A stretch of DNA of 64,000 nt, taken from the NCBI GenBank assembly GCA_035233585.1, contig CP141154.1, positions 65,626,501 to 65,690,500 of the forward strand. Reading direction: 5' to 3'. This stretch comes from Antiaris toxicaria. Taxonomy: Eukaryota; Streptophyta; Magnoliopsida; Rosales; Moraceae. The stretch's first letter is position 1. Every line of letters starts with the position of its first letter. The translations under genes were made by a program, and so were the position numbers. Under the pieces are notes generated by a model. It did no database searches, had not been told where the DNA came from, and saw nothing but the letters and a program-made list of their open reading frames with translations. Shown one piece after another: positions 11,301 to 23,214 of this stretch.

Positions 11301-12470
11301 CAGACCTTACTAGAGAGCTATATAGGGGTTTAGATAGGATGGAATAGACTTTTAAAACTGCACTTCCCTCAGGGGAGGTTTTGTTATTAATTACTGGATA
11401 CGTCATGTGCCAGTAATTGTCTGCAGGTGAGAACTAAGTGTTAACCTGATCGCCATCAACATATATGATTATGATGTAATTGTAGGGATGGACTTCCTTA
11501 CAAAGTACAATACTATCATAAACTGTCGAAGGCGAGAGGTTACTTTCAAACCAATCGGATGCGAAAAGTTTATCTACAAGGGTTTGTCACTAAAGCAGCA
11601 ACAAACGATGATCTCAATGATGAAGGCTCACAAGCTGTTATCTAGTGGATGCACTGGCTTCCTAGCGCATGTAGTGGACAAGACTCAAGACTCAAGAAGC
11701 AAAGATAGGACCGGATAGCTTGCTAGTGGTTCGGGAATTCATGAAAGTATTTCCAGAAGATCTTCCAAGACTTCCACCAGAGTGCAAAATATTGTTTGAG
11801 ATTGAACTTCTGCCAAGATTAGCCCCCATTTCCAAGGTCCTATACTGAATGGCCGCTACAAAACTAAAAGAGCTCTAAGCCTAGCTGAAGGACTTGATGG
11901 ACAAAGGATTCATCCGATAGAGCTATTCCCCTTAGAGAGTACCCATATTGTTCGTGAAGAAAAAGGATGGAACATTGAGAATGTGGATCGACTACAAAGA
12001 GCTGAACAAAATCATGATCAAGAACAAGTATCTGTTGTTATGGATCGATGATCTATTTGATCAGCTCGAGATGTTGTAGTATTCTCAAAAATCGATCTAC
12101 ATTCAGGGTACCATCAATTGCGAATCAGGGATGAAGATGTACCCAAAACAGCCTTTCAAACACGGTATGGACATTACGAGTTTTTGGCCATGTTGTTTGG
12201 ACTGACTAACTCCTCAGCAGCCTTTATGGACCTAATGAATCACGTGTTCGAGGACTTTTTAGATAACTTTGTCATTGTGTTCATCGATGATATACTTGTA
12301 TACTCTAAGACAAAGAAGGAGCATGAAGAGCACTTAAGGACCATCTTACGCAAGCTATGGGACCATCAATTGTATGCCAAATTCTCCAAGTGTGAGTTTT
12401 GGCTAGAAAAAGTCCATTTCCTAGGCCACGTAGTCTCCAAGGAAGGAGTATCTAGCAAAAATTAATGTAG
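11301..12470 (+). pseudogene. pol: Chromovirus copy 2: protease end and reverse transcriptase
   Basis: This begins in mid-protease and continues with GMDFLTKYNTIINCR (about 11488), the linker ending LSSGCTGFLAHVVDK, and RT. RT motifs include LFVKKKDGTLRM, then RDEDVPKTAFQTRYGHYEF, and the catalytic VFIDDILVYS at about 12275-12305, up to HFLGHVVSKEG. The early RT (about 11720-12110) has several stops and frame changes; 12118-12465 is open. The protease active site is absent because of the gag-protease deletion. The sequence is close to copy 4 (53340-54370). Confidence 0.87.
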
Positions 12471-13060
12471 TTAACCCGTAGCCAACTCCGATAAATGTGA
12501 CAGAGATCCATAGTTTCCTAGGCCTAGCAGGGTATTACCGGCGCTTCGTCAAAGGATTTTTGAAGCTTGCCGCTCTACTTACAGCACTTCCCAAGAAAGG
12601 AAAGAAATATGAGTGGACTGACAAGTATGAGGAGAGCTTTCAAGAGCTAAAACGGAGACTCATAAGTACTCCAATACTGACCATTCCAGATGTCGGTCAG
12701 GGAAACTTCATGATTTACAGTAATGCATCCAAGATCGGATTAGGAATCGTGTTAATGCAAAGTGATAGAGTAGTCAAGTATGCTTCACGACAGCTCAAGG
12801 ACCACGAGAAGAACTACCCTACGCATGATCTGGAGCTAGTAGTGATTGTTTTTGTGCTCAAGATATGGAGGCAATACCTATATGGTGTCAAGTGCGAAAT
12901 CTACACAAACCACTAGAGCCTCAAGTACATCTTCACGCAGAAAGAGCTTAACATGAGGCAACAAAGATGGCTATAATTGGTGAAGGATTATGACTGTGAG
13001 TTCCTACACCATCCAGGAAAAGCCAATAAGGTGGCCGATGCACTAAGTCGAAAACATTCT
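12471..13060 (+). pseudogene. pol: Chromovirus copy 2: RNase H
   Basis: IHSFLGLAGYYRRFV leads into the RNase H domain. The first catalytic Asp of the YSDAS motif has become Asn (YSNASKIGLG, about 12716-12745). THDLELV follows near 12826. TAG at 12914 replaces the Gln of the H-QSLKY motif. The tail HPGKANKVADALSRKH is near 13010-13050. Both the active-site change and the stops exclude activity. Confidence 0.88.
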
Positions 13061-13456
13061 TCGTCGCTTATGGCTATTAGTGCCTTGTCAGAAGCACTAT
13101 AAAGAGAGTTATTCAGCAGTGAGATTGAGATTTTGATAGGGAGGTTATCTGACATGACCCTCCAATCAACGCTCCTAGAAGAAATTAAAATCAGATAGGA
13201 CCTCGATTTGTCCTTGAACAAGCTCAAAAAGGAAGCTATGGAGGATAAGAGTTTAGAGTCTTTAAGGACGATATACTCTACTATAGAGATAGAGTGTGTG
13301 TTCCGAAAGATGAAGAACTCAAGAAGTGAATCCTTTTGGAAGCTCATAAGATGCCATATTTGTACATCCAGGGCCAAACGAGATGTACAAGGACCTAAAG
13401 GAAAGTTTTTGGGGGCCTGGAATGAAAAATGACGTCGCCGAGTTTGTCACCAGATG
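13061..13456 (+). pseudogene. pol: Chromovirus copy 2: integrase N-terminus, cut by copy 3
   Basis: The linker (SDMTLQSTLLEEIKI) and the start of the integrase zinc finger can be followed through two frames to EFVTRCV at 13439-13459. There the sequence changes precisely to an LTR start. The integrase core, chromodomain and 3' LTR of this copy are not found downstream. The clean stop at an LTR 5' end, with no PPT, shows that copy 3 inserted here. Flanking bases AGATG (13452-13456) should be one half of the target duplication; its partner is lost with the truncated far end of copy 3. Confidence 0.82.
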
Positions 13457-14150
13457 TGTGGTAACTGGGAATTTTTAGATTCTCAGAGTAAATTAAAATT
13501 GTATGTATGTACCAATTTTAATAAATAAAATATGAAAAAGTTGTGTTTTAATACTGTTGTGAATACTGTAAAAATGTTCCAATAGTGTTAAAGTGAGTGA
13601 GTTCAGAGATAGAAAGTCTTACTGAACAGATGCGGGTTAGAAGGCTCGAAAACGAAGCCAAAAACTCTGAAGAGTGCACTGAAGTGCACTAAAAGACAAA
13701 AATTTGTGTTAGTGTATTCTGACCAAATGGAAGCAAAATAAAACAAACCGATTGCACCGGAGGCGCCCGGAACCCGCCTATACGATTTCGGTAAAGTTCC
13801 GTTCGGTTTGACTTTTGGTCAAAATTTGATCACGAATTAATTCACATATTAATTAGATGATGTCATGGTGACATCATAAATTTGGATTTAGTTAATTAGG
13901 GAAATTAAGGTTAATTAATGAGTTAGGCAGCATTAAAGGTTAGGATTTAATGCTTTTTGAACCAAGGGCCATGATCAAGCCAAAATGGCTTTGAAAAAAA
14001 AAATGGAAAATGGGCAAAAAAGGGCATTTGGCCACATGGAAAGAAGGCAGCCCAAAGTTTTCATTTTTGACCCCAAAAAGTTTACATTTAAGTCCCTAAA
14101 TAATTAGGAAATTGTTGGGAAAATTACAAAAAGGCCCCTATCCGTTTATC

Positions 14151-14158
14151 TATAAATA
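14151..14158 (+). promoter_or_regulatory. TATA box, 5' LTR of copy 3
   Basis: TATAAATA inside CTATAAATAGGCTTCA. It is conserved at the same place in the 3' LTR (34586-34593, there TATAAATAAG) and in the copy 5 LTR (61053-61060), about 690 bp from the LTR start. It is followed about 170 bp later by a 5' splice-site-like sequence in all three, which suggests a short first exon. Confidence 0.7.
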
Positions 14159-15727
14159 GGCTTCAAAATTCATTTTAAAAATTTGGAAAACTTATCCAAA
14201 CTCTTGCCAATTTTTCTGCCAAAAATCCGTGTGTCTCCTCCCCATCATAAGCCAAAATTTGTCAAAATTTTACACCAAAATTAACTTCCAATCCTAGCCA
14301 AGGTTGCAAGGGAACAAGTTCATAAGGTCAGCTTCTAATTTGAAGCATTTTTCATGTTTTTACTTGCAAAAATCCGTGGCACTATTGGTGTAGAAAATGG
14401 TTGGAAGTTTGGTGAATTGGTTTAGTGTTTATGTTCATCTAGTGACATGTGAGTTAAAGCATGATTTAGAACTAGGAAACAAGCAAAATATTGCATGATT
14501 TCTTATAAAAATCTGTGGCTTGTTAAAGGGAAAAATGTTGAGAAATTTGATGATTTGCTTTAATGGTTATATGAGTTTGATACTATGTTTATTAAAGCAT
14601 GAATTGGGACAATGAAACAAGCAATTTTAGTGTATGTTTCATGCTAGAACTCGTGGCCAATAAACACTAGAAAATGGAAAATTTTAAGTGTTGAACAATG
14701 ATGAGAAATATGGATAAAACCCTAGTAATAAGAATAAAAGTTCCTATGTATTTTAACATGAAAAAATCGTGGCTTAATGCTAGGGTTGGAATGAAAATTT
14801 GTTAGGTTTTTAATGTTGGTATGTACATTTGAAAACCTAAGAGTGATGTATGATAATTGTTTAATGTGATGAAAAATATTTGGTGTTGTTTATCATGAGA
14901 AACCGAGGCTATAAGTGGAAAAAAATTGATGATTTGTGTTGAACTTTGAATGTTGGTTAATGTGAAAAATTTTTATACAAAGTTTGGTAACGTTGTATAA
15001 AATAGGCCTTTGGTATAGTATGTGGCAGATACAATGGTTCTAAGGTATACCTAATGCCCGGGAAACCTAAAAATATAAGCGGAAATGTTGCCGAAATTTC
15101 TAAAATGGCCTAAGGGCATTTCGGGAAACGAGGGATAAAAATATTAGATTTGGAAAGGAAACTGAGACCCCTCGGTGGGTTAGGATTGAAAATGGAAAAC
15201 CAACCCAAGAGAAATAGTAAACCGACCCCTTTAATGACTAAAATGCCTAAAACGGGGAAAAATTTACGTTAGGGGTATTTTAGGAAATGAGGGAGAAAAA
15301 TTAGATCAGGATAAGAAACCCGAGCCTCTCGGGAACCGAGGCTCGAGGACGGGGTGAACAACGTTTCAAGAGTAGCGAAATACCCATTTGAGGCTCCAAA
15401 ACGCTAGAAAAACGAGAAACAAACCTAGGTAACGAATAAATAGTAACCGAGGGTCGGAAAATGAATAATTGAGATTTTGTAGCAAATTAAGCTGTAAAAT
15501 GATACGGAAGCCTAGGGAATATTATTTTATGATATTTGGCCTTAGAAAATTCGAGAAAAATAACAGAACGGAATACTTATGGTCTCGAGACCCGTTGGGG
15601 CAAAATGATCATTTTGACAAAAAATTTTCGAAAGGCTCGGAAAGGACCGTAAAAGATCTAGAATGCCTTAAATAAAATTCTAGAACCCAAAATAAAAATT
15701 TTACAGTCAAAAATCTAGAGTTTAAAT

Positions 15728-15830
15728 AGCACACGGGGCGTGTACTGTGAAACACGGCCATCTAGGGTGAACCCGAGAGGTACACAGACTGGAACACGGG
15801 CGTGTTGCAGGCCATGTACCACAAATAAAG
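15728..15830. repeat. ACACGGGCGTGT-type palindromic cluster in LTR
   Basis: Several CG-rich half-palindromes (ACACGGGGCGTGT, ACACGGCC, ACACGGGCGTGTTG, GGCCATGTACC) stand in otherwise AT-rich LTR. The homologous place in the copy 5 LTR (62520-62712) holds a longer, partly duplicated version. Confidence 0.7.
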
Positions 15831-17129
15831 TTTAAATACGTTGAATTGTGAAGTGAAATGAATATATATCCAAAGTGATAACTAATGATGGGTGTTAACA
15901 GACAATACTATGTTTATAGGGACCCAAACTAGAAATAAAACTGCGGAGGAGTTCCAGAAGTGAACATTATCGCAGTGGTAGTAAGTTCAAGCATTTTCAT
16001 GTCTACAAAATGAAATACTGTATTATTTCATTATGTACTAGTTGTACATTAGATATTAAGTCCTATAGACATTGGGGGATTAGTTAGTATAACACATCCC
16101 ACGTAATAAGAGAAAGAGAATATGTAAGGCCTACAGGTGATGGAAGTTAATGACCTTGAGGTGATGTTTAATGTCACTTGGTTAGAATTATAATTAAAAG
16201 ATGGTAATAAAACCATTTAAGGCGTACCGCCCCTCCAACGTTGTGGTCTAGGTTTTACAGGTCCCTCGGGGATATAATAATCACTACGAGCGATGAGGGC
16301 TGGAGAGGAAGAAGCTCTAGGGTCGCTCCCTAGGCCCTCCCAGTCAGCGCACAAATAAACTATCGGTACTGCCACAATGAGCTCAACACTAGAATACAAA
16401 TAGAAAGAATAGTCAATAATGTGATGAAAGCCATAACAGAGAATAATTGAACATAACCGACACTAGCACTAAGTGTAGTATATTCGACTAGGGTAATGTG
16501 AATAGTAACTGGTTAGGGCAATAATACTATTCATCGATCAAATGTCAAAGTTACTATTTATGATGAATAGTACTATTCACCATCAATAATACTATTCATA
16601 GAAAATTGTGTTTTTTATGTTTTTGAATTTATGTGATTCTTACTAAGTATGTTTGAACTTACTGAGCCTATTAGCTCATCAGTTTGTTCATGTTGCAGGT
16701 AAGAAACCTGTCCAGTAAACTACATGGATAGCAGTAGGATGCGCACGTGTCAATGGGATAGAGAATCCACTGTGGATTTTGGTCCGACTACCAGTCTTCT
16801 GCTGAGTGATAAAATAGTGAATTGAAGAGAATGTATATTGAAAAATGATATATATATGTATTATATGTTTGTACATTATGTTTTACTCAAAAAAGACAAC
16901 TAAAAGATTAGTTTTATATTTCATATCACTTTCATACTTAGCTTTCATTTGAGGAAAGTATTTTTAAAAAGAAAAAAAATTATTGATGAAATTTTGGGCC
17001 CTAAAAAATGAGAGTTGAAAGAAAAAGAATTTTAAATGGCAATCCGAATTCGGCACACAGGTTGTCTTGGTTGACAACAGAGTCGGATCATGACGGTTTC
17101 ACGTGGTTAGATTCAGGGGCTCCATAGGT

Positions 17130-17141
17130 TGGTATCAGAGC
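17130..17141 (+). other. Primer-binding site, copy 3
   Basis: TGGTATCAGAGC, two to three bases after the LTR end, is complementary to the 3' end of plant initiator tRNA-Met, which primes minus-strand synthesis. It shows that the LTR to its left is a 5' LTR. Confidence 0.92.
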
Positions 17142-17191
17142 AGTTGACCATATCCCAATTGGCACGGACAACGATCTACTCGCCAATCCAA

Positions 17192-17254
17192 GTAAGTTAG
17201 CTTTCTTTAAGATTAGTTAACTTTTCATTTATACAAGGTTATATACTTTTGTAG
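17192..17254 (+). other. Possible splice sites before ORF1, copy 3
   Basis: CCAA|GTAAGTT at 17192 and CTTTTGTAG| ending at 17254 could bound a 63-base intron, but that is short for plants. The 3' site could also be used with the LTR donor at 14327. The donor-like word is repeated in copy 4 at 37947, with an acceptor TTTTACAG ending at 38005. In copy 3 the first ORF1 ATG lies 8 bases after the acceptor. Confidence 0.4.
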
Positions 17255-17262
17255 GACATACG

Positions 17263-18327
17263 ATGACTAGGCTACAGTATATGAGACCCTACTCATACCA
17301 ACCGAGAGGACCGATCCGAGTATGGACTAGGCCCGTGATCAGACTGTCCATGATTCTTCAAGTAGCGCCTCGATCATCAATACTTGAGCTGCCAGTGCCA
17401 AGGATAGTAACACCGACACCAGTACCAGCACCAGCTCCTTGACCGGTTGTAAATCCACCAATAACTGTAGATATTCCAATGGTGGGAGGACGAGCACATG
17501 TAGGATCCCGAGTATCGGTACGAGTGGTACATGCCTTCAGAGGTAGTCATCCACCCACTTTTGAGGTAGGTCAAAAGGGGATCTCTACACGAGATTGGCT
17601 ATATACATAGAGGTGATTATGCGTTAGTGTGATAAGGATGAGGATTGTTGGGTGTTAATGGCAGTGGGCACATTCCGTGAGGATACACAGATGTATTAGG
17701 AGTACTGTGATCAGGTGATGTTGTTGGGACTAGACTGGGCTGAGTTCTGACACATTATGATACTATAGTTTCCATTGACGAGTCCAACATCACCAGTTCC
17801 AGACCCTCCAGAGAGCAGGGTAGTGACTTCACCACCAGCTATGCCTAGATATACAGATGTGAGGGAGTTCATTCTCCAAGCTGAGAGAGTCCAGATGCTG
17901 CTGAGTGATACGGTGTTCACTTATGCAGTACGGTTTGAGGAGAACGTAGTGAAGAGATGCCCGATGTCTAACCTCACTGAGGAGGATTTTTGTGATATTT
18001 TCTGGAAGCGGCTCACTATAGATCTACGACAGAAGGTAACCCCTTTATACCCTACTACTTTATGTGAGTTTATAGTTAGTGTAGCCAAGGTAGAGGAAGA
18101 ATTGATGATGGAATGCATGGTACATAAGAGACGTGAGTAGTTACTACAGGATGTTAGATCGTCTGTATGGGGCACAGCTTATGGCAAATGATCATGAGGC
18201 TGGCATGTCGAGACGACGAGAGGGTACGAGTCCCACTAGGGGATCAACACCATCCGAGGCTGGAAATGGCTCGGATAAGGACGAAAAAGATCCAGAGGAG
18301 TTTCTGATAATTTCAGATATACCTTAA
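17263..18327 (+). pseudogene. ORF1: gag-like protein upstream of gag, copy 3
   Basis: This is an extra ORF between the PBS and the usual gag. It starts ATG at 17263 with a Pro-rich N-terminus, then HPPTFEVGQKG and DWLYIEVIM, a DEDCWVLMAVGTFRED phrase and LDWAEF. This is the layout of a retrotransposon capsid domain. An open stretch at 17775-18140 follows (LSDTVFTYAVRFEE, later TTLCEFIVSVAKVEEEL). The C-terminus is Arg-rich and then acidic (DKDEKDPEEF). There are stops at 17442 and several later (two fit Trp or Arg losses) and frame changes near 17600 and 18140. Copy 4 has a matching ORF, interrupted by a nested element. Function unknown; I infer a second capsid-like or accessory protein. Confidence 0.6.
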
Positions 18328-18571
18328 CCAGGGGATTAGATATAAACCATATAAGATGTATAAATGAATAAATATATCTGTATATGTGTATATATGACTG
18401 TATCGAAAGGCCGTTTTGAGAAAAGCCTTCGAATTGATATGTATATGAAAAATATTAGAATGAAATGAAGAAAATATACGATGATTAAAACTATTTTTAC
18501 TTATATTGTAAAAATATGTTTGTGGAAAATCTAGGGAACGATTTTCATACGATTATAGGAAATAGGAAAAG
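18328..18571 (+). other. AT-rich spacer between ORF1 and gag, copy 3
   Basis: No coding signal. It contains runs such as TATATCTGTATATGTG and GTATATATGACTG. Copy 4 has a comparable non-coding spacer with TATATATATTTTG at the same place (about 49080). It could be an untranslated spacer or an internal promoter for gag-pol, but nothing here decides between these. Confidence 0.4.
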
Positions 18572-19790
18572 ATGGTGAATCCGTGAAACCTGAGAAACAT
18601 GAGAGGGTGCCTAGTCCTTTTAGAGAGAGTAGATGAGCTAGAAGCCATGTTGGAGGCTTAGATGAAGGCAAATGCTGAGCTAAGACAAAGAATAGAACAG
18701 ATGGAGCAAAGGCAAGGCTCAGAAGAAGGCCAAAACCCACAGATGGCTGCATCTAAATAAGAAGTGCAGCCAATTGAACCTGAGATTGAAATATTAGAAC
18801 CACAACCCTAACCTGGAGTCAATTAGGAACCATTTTATGAACAATTTCGATGAATGAAGCCACCGGAGTTCGAGGGTTCCACAAACCCTTTAGAAGCAAA
18901 GGAGTGGTTGTCTTTACTCCATATGATATTAGAATTTATGAAGCTGAACGATCAAGAAAAGATTATAGGTGCGTCCTTTGTTCTGAAGAAGGATGCAAGA
19001 TTTTGGTGGGATTCAGTCAAGTTGAGGAGGAACGTATTCATAATGTCATGGATAGACTTTTTAGAAGAATTCAATTAGAAGTACTACAATCCCGCACTGC
19101 TGCGACCCCAACAAAGGGAGTTTGCAGAGTTGAAGCAAAGGGACATGTCAGTGATAGAAGTCTGTAGCAAGTTTGACCAATTGTCCCGATTGTGTCCATA
19201 CATTGTCTACACTGAGAGGGAGAAAATCCAGAAGATGTTGGGGATGTTCCGCCCTAAAATTTCAGCATTGGTGGACAATGGGTTGACGCTGCCCACTACT
19301 TTATCTAATTGTGTGAGTAGAGCTTTGAGGGCAGAATATTACCTGGTAAGACAGAAGGAAGAAAAGGAAAAGATATGGGATTCCAAAAAGAAAGAAAAGG
19401 TTTTGGCAAAAGCGATACAAGTTGGATCCCAGGTTAGACAAAGCAGTAAGCTGAGTTCGAATACTAAGGTTGGGCAAGCAAATACTTCTAGCCAGCAATC
19501 ACAAGGAAAGAGGAAAAGAAATAATTCTGGAAATAGGAACTAGCAGCGAAGGTTGAACAATAATGCTGGACCTATTCTTCGTGAATGTGTTGTTTACAGA
19601 AAAAGGCATTTAGGCAGATGCAGACTTACCCAAGCACCTATTTTCAATGTGGAAAGGATTGCCATTTTGAGAGGAATTGTCTTGAAAATAGGCAAAATTT
19701 ACAGGGTTCTTTCCAGACACAGCAGCAACGTCCCCAAGCACATGCAATCCAGGTAAAGAGTGAAGGTCTTTCATCCACAGAGAGGCAGGA
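18572..19790 (+). pseudogene. gag: Chromovirus copy 3: gag with double zinc knuckle
   Basis: This gag follows a start near ATG 18572, with a coiled-coil-like Glu/Leu/Arg stretch (ELEAMLEA, ELRQRIEQMEQRQ). The capsid region is MKPPEFEGSTNPLEAKEW, FWWDSVKL, then REFAELKQRDMSVIEV and LCPYIVYTEREK. A Lys/Ser/Gln-rich linker precedes two zinc knuckles: CVVYRKRHLGRC (second Cys changed to Tyr) and YFQCGKDCHFERNC (first Cys changed to Tyr), which lie in two different frames. Stops occur at 18584, 19076 and 19541, and a frame change lies near 19590. The family's gag packages the RNA; this one is broken. Confidence 0.88.
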
Positions 19791-20325
19791 AAGACCACAA
19801 TGCTTATCTCATGTGAGTTCTAGAGTAATGGTATATACCAAGGAAGATGCGGAGGCAGGGACGGCCAATGTAGTGAGAGGTCAGTTTTCTGTCGCTAATC
19901 ATTTGGCGTCTATTTTATTTGATTCTGGTGCTATACATTTGTTTATTTCATATCAATTTGTGAATAAGATAGGATATCCTAAGGATAACATAGGTATGAC
20001 CTTTAGAATGGCTCTACCCTCAGGAGAAGTATTGATGTCCAATTATTGGCTGCCCCATGTGCCAATAATTATGGTAAATAGGGAGCTGTATGCATAATTA
20101 ATCGTGATGGAGCTTGGTGATTATGATATAATACTAGGAATGGACTTTCTAGGAAAGTATTAAGCCACGATCGATTGCCGGAAGCGAAAGATAAGGTTCC
20201 AACTCAACTAGAAAGATGGATTTGAATACATCGATTCATCACACAAATCGAGGAAGATAATAATTAACTCGATAAAAGCAAGAAGGCTAATATCTAGCAG
20301 CTATGCTAGATATTTAGCATATATA
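19791..20325 (+). pseudogene. pol: Chromovirus copy 3: protease
   Basis: An aspartic protease domain in the same frame as the second zinc knuckle. The active site FDSGAIHLF is at about 19919-19945, then a LPSGEVLMSNYWL phrase and DYDIILGMDFLGKY (about 20119-20160), which is the usual end of retropepsin in this family. TAA at 20095, TAA at 20161 and TAG near 20210 interrupt it. The catalytic DSG is intact although the frame is not. Confidence 0.87.
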
Positions 20326-21302
20326 GTGGATGTAAAAGAGGAACGGAAGCTTCAACCTGAAGATGTTCCTATTGTGAAGGAGTTTATCGATGTCTTCCCA
20401 AAGGAATTACCAGGATTGCCACCTAAACGAGAAACTTCCTTTGAGATCAAATTGATGCCAGGAACCGCACCTATCTCAAAGGCATCGTACCGGATGGCAC
20501 CGATAGAGTTGAAAGAGTTACAAAAGCAGCTGAAAGAGCTTCTTGACAAGGGATTTATACATCCAAGTTACTCCCTATGGGGTGCTCCTATACTATTTGT
20601 CAAGAAGAAGGATGGATCAATTCGAATGGGCATCGACTACCGGGAGTTGAACAAGGTCACGGTTAAGAATAGGTATCCGTTATCTAGAATTAACGACTTG
20701 TTTGACCAATTCAAAGGCACACAATATTTTCCAAGATTGATCTATGATTAGGATACCATCAACTGCAGATCAAGGAGAGTAACATTTACAAGACCGCATT
20801 TCAGACCCGTTACGGTCATTACGAATTCCTTGTGATGCCGTTTAGGTTAACAAATGCGCTAGCTGCATTTACAGACTTGATGAATCGAGTCTTCAAAGAA
20901 TATCTAGATAAGTTTGTCATTGTGTTTATCGATGACATACTTATATATTCAAAGACTCGCAAGGAGCACGAAGAACATCTACGGAACATTTCGCAGACAA
21001 TAAGGAAGCATAAACTCTATGCCAAATTTTCTAAGTGTGAATTTTAGCTAGATAGAGTTACATTTCCTTGGACATGTGGTTTCGAAGGAAGGAATTGCCG
21101 TGGACCTGACAAAAATAGAGGTAATCAATGAGTGGCCAGCACCTAAGAATGTGACTAAAATACGGAGTTTCTTAGGTTTATCTGGCTATTACAGAAGATT
21201 TGTAGAGGGATTTGCATGACTTGCTATACCTCCACAGCTTTGACACACAAAGAGAGGAAGTACGAATGGATAGAAGTATATGAAAGGAGTTTCCAAGAGC
21301 TA
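20326..21302 (+). pseudogene. pol: Chromovirus copy 3: reverse transcriptase
   Basis: The start of RT is well kept: PIVKEFIDVFPKELPG, the PGTAPIS and YRMAP motifs, LFVKKKDGSIRMGIDYREL and NRYPLSRINDLFDQ (20350-20720). Near 20735 a frameshift disturbs KIDLRSGYH. The next frame has the catalytic VFIDDILIYS at about 20924-20950. TAG at 21045 replaces Trp of CEFW, and an extra base near 21056 shifts the frame again before HVVSKEGIAV and FLGLSGYYRRF. The enzyme would copy element RNA; it is now inactive. Confidence 0.9.
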
Positions 21303-21760
21303 AAAAGGTGATTAATGAGTGCGCTAATCCTTACACTTCCTACTAAAGGGGAGATGTTCGTGATTTACAGTGATGCGTCAAAGATGGGATTAGGAGCTAT
21401 CCTAATGCAAGGCGATAAGGTGATTACCTATGCCTCGCGTCAATTAAAGGACAGTGAGAGAAATTATCCCACGTATGATTTAGAACTTGCAGCAGTAGTG
21501 TTCGCATTAAAGATCTGGCGACACTATCTGCATGGAGCTCAGTGTCAGATTTATACTGACCACCAGAGTCTAAAATATTTCTTCATACAAAAGGAGATGA
21601 ATATGCGGCAAAGGATATGGCTGGAGCTGGTAAAGGATTATGATTGTGAAATCCTCTACCATCCCAGAAAAGCCAATCGCATTGCTGGTGCATTAAGTAG
21701 GAAATCTACTGTTCCACAGCAAATGTCGATTGAAAAATTTCCAAGGCCATTGCAACAGGA
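21303..21760 (+). pseudogene. pol: Chromovirus copy 3: RNase H, split by copia insertion
   Basis: The open stretch is in-frame. YSDASKMGLG near 21366 keeps the catalytic Asp, TYDLELAAVVFAL has Tyr for the usual His, and TDHQSLKYFF and HPRKANRIAG follow. At PRPLQQ the reading frame meets the copia LTR at 21761. It resumes at 32401 with INTLKMELI, exactly as in the uninterrupted copy 1 (PKPLQQEINSLKLELI, about 5894-5930). The split therefore marks the insertion point. Confidence 0.92.
21756..21760. repeat. Target-site duplication, left half (copia element)
   Basis: CAGGA here and TAGGA at 32396-32400 flank the copia element. The single mismatch is a C/T transition. Confidence 0.9.
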
Positions 21761-23178
21761 TGTTAGGAAATGCCCTAAGCATTAGAGACATTTTGATGTA
21801 TTCATTTTGAACTGGATAATGAAATTATACATAGAGGTTATTCATTACATTGCTATCTGTCCTCGTCTTATTTACATGTTAAAGTAAATGTAAGCAAATA
21901 TGGCTCACTGACTGCTTGTGTTAAAACTGTTAGAACGTTGCAGGCAATGGACTTTTGTATGCGAGAAGACAATGTTCCAAAGTTAGTAGTCTAAACTATG
22001 GTCTGTAGTCTATGGGGTTAGACCGAGCATCTAACTCATGTTAAGACTATTATGTTGTCTAAAGCCTTAAAGGGGACGGTTTGTCTTGACTGTCTGGAGC
22101 TGGACTCCCAAGTAGAGACATGGATATGTTGCTCGGTGGTGACATATTAGACCAAGACTAAAGCGTGATTGATCTACGTAGTCCGCTATGAGTGGATCAA
22201 TCTGCTTTTGACGTTCATTGTGCAATAACCTTAATCCTGAGTAAATGAACTTCTTCATGTATATGACTTGTGTACTTTGATGTTCCAATGGCTAAAGCGT
22301 CTCAGAAGTAGTAAGCTTATAGACCGGTTCGTTGGGTGCATGACTTGTATACGATGAAGGGTTTGTTTACAGATACCGGAATCATAGCTCTGAGGAGTTA
22401 AAGGTATCCTCTTAAAGGCATTATACTGAATGTGAAAATGGACAAGGCCTTGGTCGTCTGCTGGGCGGATGACTTCTTATTCACATATGGTGAATAATCA
22501 TTTTCTTAATTCGGTAGTATAATGGAACTTTAAGATAGCCTGATCAGTAGGATTAAACGGACTTTGACCTAAGGCTGATCATGAGTATCATATGAGGGTT
22601 TTGCATATATGACAAGGTCATTGGATAGTAGATCGTCACAGGCTTACGTAATACGGTATATAATTGGGAGTTCAGTTTCAGGTTTATAGTGGTGTGACTC
22701 TGAAACTAGTGATCATATGATTGAGTTGTTCGGTAAAGAATGATGATCATATGGAATCACGGGAGCCCGATTATATATGTCCAATCAGTCCCTCTACTAG
22801 CTCCACATAATTCCTTAACGTTTGGCAAATTGATTTGTGTATGCTATTGGCTAGTTTATTATGCATGGATGGTGATGACACAGGATTAGGATGGTAGACA
22901 AGATTCTCTCCGGTTGGATTCAGATTTTGTTTTGGATAATAGAGTACACAATTATTCGAACTCCAAATAAAGTTGCCATGATTTTATTTGAGATTGGATT
23001 GGAGTTGTAGAAAATTATCCATGAGAACAAGAATATGAAACACAACCGTTTTGTGGAATTTGAAATTTGAATTTTAAAATTTGAAATTCGAATTTTGAAA
23101 TTTGAAATTTGAATTTTGAATTTGAAATTTGAATTTGAAATTTAAATTTGAAATTCGAATTTGAAATTTGAAATTTGA

Positions 23179-23214
<36 letters not shown>

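Larger units (their letters stand above)
13457..17126 (+). mobile_element. 5' LTR of chromovirus copy 3
   Basis: A 3,670-bp LTR from TGTGGTAACTGGG to CTCCATA, followed after two bases by a PBS. The left 1.5 kb is nearly identical to 33896-35440, the 3' LTR of the same element. It contains a TATA box (14151-14158), a donor-like ATAAG|GTCAGC at 14327, GC-rich ACACGG palindromes (about 15728-15830), an ACTATTCA/TGAATAGT cluster (16497-16602), the TGAGC-GCTCA hairpin (16663-16678) and CAG|GTAAGA. The terminal CA has decayed to TA. No coding sequence. Confidence 0.9.
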
